Assembly: GCA_039654915.1 (NCBI GenBank)
Contig: CM077597.1
Span: forward strand, 61,656,001 to 61,720,000
Length of the DNA stretch: 64,000 nt
Direction of reading: 5' to 3'
From: Aquilaria yunnanensis
Lineage: Eukaryota; Streptophyta; Magnoliopsida; Malvales; Thymelaeaceae
This document shows, in pieces, positions 55,902 through 64,000 of this stretch. The position numbers and the translations under genes are program-made. Numbering within the stretch: position 1 is the stretch's first letter; each line of letters starts with the position of its first letter. A model generated the notes under the pieces. The model was not told the DNA's origin. It searched no databases and saw only the letters and a program-made list of their open reading frames with translations.

Positions 55902-58713
55902 TATAGGGTTTCGGGAGCCAAACAAGCGTAGCAGAATTTAACCGAAACCCTTCAGGATCCAAGTGAAACGGGGTAAACCGGGTGTTTGAAAATTTTCATA
56001 CCTAATTTCGGTTGAGATCTCTCACCCAACGGTAGAGTCAAATCACAAAACCTGAACAGTTGACGTGTTCAAGCTCTCTATGGTATCCACACGAGCCTCT
56101 CCGGATCAGCATTCTTCCACCACATCCCGATAGATGCATTTCTTTTGCACTTGCAATGCTAGCTTGCGTCCTCCAAGGAATAGCAAGAAAAGAGTGTAGC
56201 TGTCTCTTTTAGGAGGCTAGGGCAAGGCTGCAAATTTCTCACTAAAAGTTATATTTATAGTGAGACTCAACTTCCAGGCCTAATCGGTTTCAAAGCCCTA
56301 ATCCAATTAGGCTTTAATTTCAGGCTTAATAATTGCTCAACTTTTGGGCCATTATTAACACGAAATTATCATGAAACCATAACCCAAATAATTAGCCCAT
56401 GCACTCTAATAATCCAACTAGCACTATGTGTCCTGTTGGGTTTCGGGAGCCAAACAGCGCAGCGAAATTTAACCGAAACCCTCCAGGATCCAAGTGAAAC
56501 GGGGTAAACCGGGTGTTCGAAAATTTCATACCTAATTTTCGATTGAGATCTCTCACTCAACTATAGAGTCGAATCACAAAACCTGAACAGTTGACGTGTT
56601 CAGGCTCTCTATGGTATCCACACGAGCCTCTCGGGATCACCACGCTTCCACCACGTCCCGGCAGATGCGTTTTTCTTGCGCTCGCAATGCTAGCTTGCGT
56701 CCTCCAAGGAATTGCCAGAGAAGAGTGCGGCTGTCCTTTTGGGAGGCTAGGGCAAGGAGACCTGCGAATTTCTCACTTAAAAGTTGTATTTATAGTGAGA
56801 CTCAACTTCCAGGCCTAATGGGTTTCAAAGCCCTAATCCAATTAGGATTTAATTTCGGGCTTAATAATGGCTTAACTCCTTGGCCCATTATTAATACGAA
56901 ATTAAAGTGAAACCATAACCCAAATAATTAGCCCATGCACTCTAATGATCCAAATAGCTCTATGTGTGCGACCCAATAGGCTCTTGCCATGTTGGCAATG
57001 ATCATAAATCACATTTATGATCATAAGCAATGAGCGGTGTCTAGCAACACATCATTGCTACCCAAGTGACAAGATTGTCGGTGAATCGACTAAACCTTTA
57101 TGATCATCACCGATATATGCCATTGTCCCTTTGTCCAAGATATCAAGACTAAGCACGAGACATGGAATGTGTCACTCTCGTATAGCCCAATCTTTGGTTT
57201 CTTGATTACCGAGTAGACCAAATTAAACTGATGACATTGATATCATATATCAACTCATCGGAGCATGGCCATGCATTTTCTAAGTCTCACTCTATCAAGG
57301 GGCCCAAAGATATCACTCCCGTTACATAGGAGGGACAAATCCCATCTTGATCATACAAATCCCTACGCATGATATGTGACATACCCAATGACCTCCTTCA
57401 AGTTCACTCAGTTACGAGCAACAAAGGAAAGTATCAAAGTATGTGACTCACATGTAGGGAACCTTGATGATCTTAGGTCGAAGGACTACATATACCATGA
57501 TCACTATGAGAATCACTTATGACACTCATATAACGATCCATGAAGTGTTCTCATGGTGGGTCGGTCCAGTACACAAGTTCTCCAACTTGTACCCATATAT
57601 AGACTACATATCTCATATTAGTCTCCACATATGCTAGTCATTATGTATTATTGCAACCCGCTCCACAATAATACTAGACTACGGACGTTTAAGAATATCA
57701 TTATTCTAGGGTTACAATTATGTTTATTACGTTACGCAGAAACAAAACAACAAACAAAATTGCTGGATTAATGCCTCAATAAAATATCATGACTCAATGT
57801 GCAAAAATACAATCATCTCATGATTGGCCTTTTGGGCACAACCTAATAGGCTCTTACCATATTGGCAATGATCATAAATCACATTTATGATCATAAGCAA
57901 TGAGCGATGTCTAGCAACACATCATTGTTGCCCAAGTGACAAGATTGTCAATGATTCGACTAAACCTTTATGATCATTACCCATTTATTTCATTGCCCCT
58001 TTCACCAAGATATCAAGACTAGGCACGAGACATGGAATGTGTCATTCTTATATAGTCCAATCTTTGGTTTCTTGATTACTAAGTAGACTAACTTAAATTT
58101 ATGACATTGATATCGTACATCAACTCATCCGAGCATGGCCATACATTTTCTAAGTCTCACTCTATCAAGGAGCCCAAAGATATCACTCCCGTTACATAGG
58201 AGGGACAAATCCCATCTTGATCATACAAATCCCTCAGCATGATATGTGACATACCCAATGACCTCCTTCAAGTTCACTCACTTACGAGCAATAAAGATAA
58301 GTATCAAAGTATATGCATGTAGGAAACCTTGATGACCTTAAGTCAAAGGACTACATATACCATGATCACTATGAGAATCACTTATGACACTCATACAACG
58401 ATCCATGTAACATTCTCATGGTGGACCGGTCTAGTACACAAGTTCTCCAACTTGTACCCATATGTAGACTACATATCTCATATTAGTCTCCACATATGCT
58501 AGTCATTATGTATTATTGTAACCCGTTCCATAATAATACTAGACCAGGGACATTTGAGAATATCATTATTCTAGGGTTACAACCATGTTTATTACGTTAC
58601 ACAGAAACAAAACAACAAACGTAGTTGCTAGATTAATGCCTTAATAAAATATCATGGCTCAATGTGCAAAAATACAATGATCTCATGATTGGCTTTTGGG
58701 CATAACACTAACA
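55902..58713 (-). repeat. Beta-family LTR with a second beta LTR nested in it
   Basis: The outer copy is 55902-56433 plus about 57843-58713, from TATAGGGTTTCGGG to ACACTAACA. The flanks GCAGC (55897-55901) and GGAGC (58714-58718) fit a TSD with one change. It sits in front of the FAR1 domain of the gene that continues at 58714. Confidence 0.75.
56434..57842 (-). repeat. Nested beta-family LTR (about 1.4 kb)
   Basis: It starts TGTTGGGTTTCGGG and ends near GGGCACAAC, lacking the last few bases (ACTAACA) of other copies. It has the same orientation as the LTR it entered. No clean TSD is seen, so it may come from recombination between copies rather than simple insertion. Confidence 0.7.
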
Positions 58714-60820
58714 GGAGCAACCTTTGATTCTGTTGATGAGGCTGAGTTTTTTTTTAAGAGTATGTTATTTCTAGAGGTTATAGCATACATTGTGCAAGGA
58801 GTAGATATAGGGGTAGTAGAAAGGATGGGGCACTTTACGACAAGAAGTTCCTCTATTCCTATGCTAGTTTAGAGTCTGATGGTGTTAAGAAAGAGGCTAC
58901 TGAATGTTATAGAGTTGATAAGCATAGTAATTGTCATGCGGTGATACGTGTTAAGTTGAGTGATGATGGATTGTGGGTATGTCATGTTCATTTAGGATAG
59001 CATAATCATTCATTGCTTGTTGTTAGGCAACGATATTTGTTACGGTCAGCTAAGTTTTTGAATAAAGATATTTTCACAGCTGGTGCAGATTTGATGGGGA
59101 ATAGGATTAAACCTGCAGATGCTATTAGGGTTATATCAAATGAAGTCGGTGGGCTTGAGTCACTTGGCTTGAGTAAACGAATGTTTTATGATTACTTATC
59201 TACTGATCGTGCATCTGAATCGTATATTGGGAATGCTCCGCTGCTGCTTGATACTTTTAAGCGTAGGGCATTAGAAGATGTTGATTTCTTCAATTAGGTT
59301 CTAGTTGATTATGAAAATAGATTAAGTAGTTTTATTTGGATTGATGAAGTGATGAAGGTTGATTATACAACATTTGGTGACATTGTTGTGTTTGATACTA
59401 CATTTCAAACCAATCGGTACAATATGTTTTGTGCTTCATTTATTAGATTAAACAATCACAAGCAGAATGTTGTTTTTTCTATTTCTTTTCTTGTGAGGGA
59501 GAAGATGGAGCACTTTGTTTGGTGTTTTGAGTGTTTTAAGAGGGGTATGGGTGGAAAGCTTCCTCAGATAATTATGACAGATCAGGATGGTTTAATTGGA
59601 TATGCAATTGACCATGCTTTCTCTGGTGTTCAGCACAGATTATGTTTGTGACATATTTGTGAGAATGCCAAGAAGAACATCAAGGGCCTGATATACATTG
59701 AAAGTTTTTCCAAAATGTTTTATAGATGTTTGTATCATTGTTCTACTACAAGTGAGTTTTATGATGCATGGTCAAAGATGCTTAGAAGTTTCAACTGTGG
59801 TAATGTGAGATGGTTGAAGAACTTTTATGCAGCAAAGTTTAAGTGGTGTAGAATTATGCAAACACGATTTCTCTGCAGGTAATTTCATTGTGTAATTTAT
59901 GCATGATTAATGAATATTTTGAATATAATGTTTAGCCAATTTATTTGATATTAACAGATACTTTATGTACGTTTTCACTATAGGGCTTCAATCATCACAA
60001 CCTAATGAAAGCACAAATAGTGTTCTGACATTGCTTGCAAATAAGCAAATGGGTTTGTTTGCTGTTTTCACTGCTGTTGAGAGCATGTTGAAAGACTGGA
60101 GAAATAAAGCACTTGAAGAAGATTTCCAAAATATTGGAGTGGTGAATGTGAGGGCTGAACACTCAAAGATATTGGTTCATGCTTCTAAGGTATACACTCG
60201 TACTATCTTGAAAGAGTTTGAAAATGAATTATTTTTTGGTATTTTTGCTGAGTCAAAAGCTATTTCTGAGGTTGGTGGTGTCATTGAGTATGAGGTTTTG
60301 GTTGGGAATCAAGATTGGATGAAAATTAATGTTAAGTATGATGCTGCTTCATTGTCTGTGTCATGTTCATGCATGTTGTTTGGGGAGAAGGGCTTGCTTT
60401 GTTGCCATTCATTGCATGTGTTGAATGTGAATAATGTGCATAAAATTCCTAAGCAGTATATACTTCACCATTGGACCAAGGAAGCAATGGTTGTTGTGGA
60501 TCAAGATGGAAAATATTTGTGTGGTGATGCATTTTCTACAATTGCTTGGCATACTAACATGTTGAGGGTCTTTTTATCATTGGTGGTTGAGTGTCAAAAA
60601 GATCAAGATGAAGGCTGGAATTGCCGATACTAGCAAAGAGTGTCGGACAATTAGCAGTGTTGGGTCTTTTTATGAAGTGGATGTTTTGAATCCAACATTT
60701 GTGACATCTAATATATTTGGATCAAAATGAAAGAAGACTGGAGTGGATTTAAACCGTAGTCATGGATGCAGGGGCAGGGGCAGGGGTAGGGGTGGTAGTC
60801 AGTGTAGTCCAGTATAGTGT
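58714..60820 (+). pseudogene. FAR1/FRS-like (MULE-derived) gene, disabled
   Basis: Domain order matches plant FAR1-RELATED SEQUENCE proteins: FAR1-type zinc-binding region (C near 58905 to HNH at 59000), MULE transposase core (59340-59880: VFDTTFQTNRY, IMTDQDG, then HRLCL), and SWIM zinc finger (CSC, nine residues on CCH, near 60360-60420) followed by a KIPKQYILHHWTKEA block. An intron with GT-AG ends is clear at 59879-59957. The C-terminus is Gly-Arg rich (near 60765-60800). Lesions: a frameshift near 58750, stops at about 58997, 59296 and 59649 (the last in place of the usual Trp of the CLWH motif), and more frame loss after 60631. Known members are transcription factors in light signalling, or are parts of Mutator-like elements. 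This copy may be either. Confidence 0.8.
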
Positions 60821-61011
60821 TCGATAGAAATAGTCAAAGTGTCTATAAACCATTGTTGAAATGTCTACAGAGTTAAATTCACAAGTACAGCGGAAGTTTA
60901 TTGAATTGTCTACAGGGTATTTGTTTACAGTACTAGTTTTTAATTTACAATGTGTGAAGAATAATACATATTTCAAATAAAATAAAATATATTTCAAATA
61001 CAATATAATAT

Positions 61012-61746
61012 TTATATGTTTGGAGCTGTTCTTTTTAAGAACTTGCAAGATAGTTTTGCTTCGCATCTCCACATGCAAGGCTTATAGCAAATTGGGCTTG
61101 ATATGTACACTTCTATGTTAGGAAGATTTGGCCTATCATGTGGTGATTGACAATCTTTAAGATTGTGTCCGATGGCAACAAGCCTTTTGTTAAGCGCCAA
61201 TAAGCGAATAAATGTTTGTCAAACAAGCCTTTGACATTCAGCAATCTTCTATGGCCTTTTCTTTCCATTTCATCCCTCGATGATAAGTGACAATAATTCC
61301 ATTGCTTTGGTCATTTTATGTTCCTCAAATAGTGATATGATTGCTATTTTTCCATATAAGTATTAGGCCTTACTATTGCCCTTTTTGGCTGCCCTTTCGA
61401 GGAGTTCGAGCCCTTCAATTTCGTTTGTAGTTATAAAATAGTAAGCGATGTCTTCTTCTGTCAAGGCTTCTGGATTTTCAACTTGCATGCCCCGTTGGTA
61501 GATATAACACTCTTTTAGGCAAAATGGTCTGAAACATAAATCATTTATGTTCAACCTTTCATACACCAACTTATCATCTGTAGCCTTGTGAAAGTCTTTG
61601 CAAGATTGTGTAGTATTACTAAGGTCATTGATGGATGGAGCACCAACATTTGAGAGTATCTCAGTAAGCATATCATGTGGTAATGATTGAATTGTTTTTT
61701 GGCAGGTATGCTTGGAGATTTTTTTGCTCAATTTCAAGTGGTCCAT
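61012..61746 (-). pseudogene. F-box protein relic (At2g35280/At1g67623-like type)
   Basis: The open part (61746-61363) has an N-terminal F-box (SLPHDMLTEILSNV, then CKDFHKATDDKLVYERL) and a segment with EGLELLERAAKKGN like the Sel1-type helices of this plant family. The same frame continues to 61012 through four stops, and its last part keeps the Cys-rich end (ICYKPCMWRCEAK). There is no frame change, only stops, so decay looks recent. Such proteins would act as SCF ubiquitin-ligase adaptors. The family name is from memory. Confidence 0.68.
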
Positions 61747-62407
61747 TTTTTAAACAAGTGTGTAGGATGAAAAGGTGTTGAAAAGGTGTTGAAAATATGT
61801 GCTTATCGTTGCGCATTTCATAGGGGATGAAAGGTGTTTGGTCGGTTATATTTTGGATTGCGAAGAGTGGTGTTGTTTCCCTTTGCGAACAGATGTGTTG
61901 TTTCGGTCCTTGTGCGCCTTGTTGTATGGATTAGATATTTAGTTGATTAGGTTTTTATCAAGTAATAATTTATGCAATGAACCAAGATTATACTGTTATG
62001 TTTTTTATACAACTAATAATTTATGCACTGAACCAAGTTACATATTATGAGTGTTTAAACACTTTTATTGTTGTTAGTGCACACTTTGTTAATCTATAGA
62101 AGACACTTTTGCAAATTCGTACTATACATAAAGCAACTATTTCAGCAACTAACAGTAACAAACAATACGATAGAACAAATTGAGAAACAAAATCAGCATA
62201 TCACAAGCAATGTAACAATCTGCAAAACAAACTGAGAAACTACTTTGTCCATGCTAACAATCTAACCTGTAAGAAGAAATATCACAAGCTATGAAACTAC
62301 TTCCTAGACATATAAGAAGACAACTACTTTGTCCATGCTAGCAATCTAACCTATAAACAACTGTCACATGTTAACAACTACTTTGTACATGTTATCTGTA
62401 AGTCAAG
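61747..62407. other. Non-coding stretch with a short duplication
   Basis: AT-rich. A segment of about 33 bases (CTACTTTGTCCATGCTA, then CAATCTAACCT) appears at 62241-62273 and again at 62321-62353. It lies upstream of the F-box relic and downstream of the Ulp1-like gene. No gene was found. Confidence 0.45.
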
Positions 62408-64000
62408 TTAAGCAGCTTTTGCATTTTGTAGTCTATTTGCATTTGTCAAAATAATATCTTTCACTTGGTTGTGCAGATGAGACATCAAAGTAACTGCAAC
62501 TTGCATTCCGTACTTATTCATGATTTCTTTCTACAAAGTCAAAAACAATAAGTGTATAAGTAGTAATTTGATAGTGCATGAAGAAGACATTATAGATGTT
62601 ATAGTTGTTACCAGTCCTAGGCCAGAAATAAATGGTTAGCCATGATATAATTCCATATGTTTCATTGCAAAAATGGCACAATCTTTTCCATTTCTCATGT
62701 ACTACTTGCAGCTCCTTTTCCACAGGAAAAAGACAAATGTGGGTTGGTATCTTTCATTTTTAGATGCAATGGGAAGTTCCCAGGAGTCAAGCCATTTGTT
62801 GATGATTTGTCTCTATTAAAAGTGAACGGTGTTATGTTTTCATAAGACACTTTTAATTGAAATAATAGACACTTTAAATTTAAATAATAGACACTTTGCA
62901 TAAGACACTTTGAATTGAAAAAAATACACTTTGAATTAAAATAATAGACACTTTGAATTAAAATAATAGACACTCTGAATTGACACTTTTAATGATTACC
63001 AGAAGACAGGGAAACTATTCATATTTTCCCATCTCCTCATCTTTGTTGTCCATGACATCTATCTTCTTGCTTTCAGTGTTAATGTAGAACACACTGAAGT
63101 GGACATCTTTAGGACATATGAAGAACAGCTATTTTACGAAAACTTATTTTAGGGGCTAGCACATCATGAATAATTGTGTAGTAGATGTGCAACCATGCAA
63201 CAAGTGTTTCATAATAAGTGTGCACTTACAAGTTTGCAACCATGCGACATTTCTTTAGTGATGTGGTTGTATTGGAGCCACAAGTTGAGCATTTGGCATA
63301 TGTCGTTCTCCTTATTAGCATTCTTCTTGACCACTTCAGGATCAAACTTATTGTTGACAATTATGTGCAAAATGCAGGCCTGTAACAAAGATTATTAAAC
63401 AGATGTTAGACTTAAACAGAGTGAGTTTTTAGATCTTACAGGTAGGGTTTTACTTACAGATGCATGGCTAGGAAGGAAGTAACATTCTGGAAACACTTTG
63501 TTCAACTCTTTTTTATTCAAAATATAAGCATAGGCGGTTATTATAGGGTCAAAAACCAATTTTTTTGGTCTCAAATTCAGGAATTCACTCCTAAAGTTGT
63601 AGACATTTCGTTCGAATCTTGCCAACAGCTCACTGCAATTGAAAGATACGCAATAGGCAGTTCTCAATAAATTTGTAGTAATTGAAATAAATTATCATTA
63701 GCTAATAAATTTTTTTTGGTTAGACACTTACTTGGATGATTGTTTCGTGCTCCATGCATAGTCTACAACAATAGACTCTGTGCATGTGAGGTCTAGAGGG
63801 AGTGTTTTCTTGAACCATTGGAAATATGGGGATCTCAGGAAAACTGATTTTTTCTTTGCTTTCGCTGGCTTATCAATTTTCTCCTAACTTCCATCTATTC
63901 CCAAATTGAAAGAAGGCCAGTTTCTATATCAAGGTTTAGAAATGTTGGTATTAGACCTTTGTTATCGGGCAAGTCAAGCACAAATGGTTGAGTAAGGTCT
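62408..64000 (-). pseudogene. Ulp1-like C48 cysteine peptidase gene or pseudogene (5' end beyond window)
   Basis: Short coding blocks on the minus strand, in order and separated by intron-like gaps: 63900-63730 (PYFQWFKKTLPLD, IVVDYAWS), about 63640-63462 (FRSEFLNLRPKKLVFDP), about 63380-63240 (FDPEVVKKNANKENDICQML), 63130-63010 (VHFSVFYINTESKKIDVMDN), near 62760-62635 (NGKDCAIFAMKHMEL), and the last block ending at a TAA at 62408-62410 (YGMQVAVTLMSHLHNQV). The order, an Asp in a DVMDN block and an Asp-Cys-(Gly) motif, fits SUMO-protease-like Ulp1 domains, many of which travel with plant Mutator-like elements. The motif is Asp-Cys-Ala rather than Asp-Cys-Gly, the His/Trp step is damaged (TAG near 63127), and a stop precedes the Cys block, so it is probably inactive. 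Confidence 0.68.
62845..62990. repeat. Short tandem repeat, about 20-22 bp unit
   Basis: Six or seven copies of a unit like AATAATAGACACTTTGAATT. It falls in a gap between coding blocks of the Ulp1-like gene. Related GACACTTT words occur at 55600-55680. Confidence 0.75.

Noticed and set aside
1..64000. tRNA, rRNA or organellar DNA
   Set aside because: No such gene was recognised; tRNA-like matches are only the primer-binding sites of the elements.

Overview
This window is nuclear DNA of a flowering plant, probably a eudicot, in a dense nest of LTR retrotransposons. The evidence is plant-type Ty3/gypsy (Tat and chromovirus lineages) and Ty1/copia elements, a FAR1/FRS-type (MULE-derived) gene with a SWIM zinc finger, an F-box relic, an Ulp1-like protease and small MITEs. 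I could not name the species. No bacterial operon, rRNA, tRNA or CRISPR array was seen. Coordinates were read by eye: LTR ends are good to a few bases where a target-site duplication (TSD) is given, and approximate elsewhere.

Layout. (1) 1-10075: Tat element 1 on the minus strand. It has an uninterrupted 1832-codon gag-pol (9240-3742). Its 5' LTR is 9209-10075; its 3' LTR lies off the left edge. Between pol and the missing 3' LTR sits a plus-strand gene of four exons (585-2933), i.e. antisense to the element. (2) 10076-18305: a mosaic of LTR families called here alpha (TGTTACC..., about 2.4 kb, chromovirus), beta (1.4 kb, ends TGTT.../...AACA) and gamma (TGTCACACC..., 2.0 kb), plus the 3' end of chromovirus 1. 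(3) 18306-29168: Tat element 2, complete with both LTRs but decayed, inserted in the chromovirus 1 integrase, whose other half resumes at 29169. (4) 29938-33078: an alpha LTR split by a solo Tat LTR, then the tail of chromovirus 2. (5) 33079-41803: Tat element 3, truncated inside its reverse transcriptase and carrying a solo beta LTR. (6) 41804-50518: an alpha LTR without a TSD, then a broken copia element holding another solo alpha LTR. (7) 50519-64000: a solo gamma LTR, two MITE-like elements, and a gene-like region with a FAR1/FRS-like pseudogene broken by beta LTRs, an F-box-like pseudogene, and an Ulp1-like C48 peptidase gene or pseudogene running off the right edge.

The three Tat elements share one plan: gag-pol on one strand and, convergent to it, an intron-containing gene with its own TATA/G-box-type promoter, with a tandem-repeat spacer between the two 3' ends. 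Introns in the antisense gene would not be removed from the genomic RNA, because they lie in the wrong orientation there. That could explain how they survive retrotransposition.

The most notable observations are: this antisense gene; a gag reading frame that appears to begin inside the LTR, 32 nt before its end, and to run through the primer-binding site, with that ATG kept in all five Tat LTRs seen; the variable spacers; and the alpha LTR at 41804-44287, which looks like the scar of recombination between two elements.
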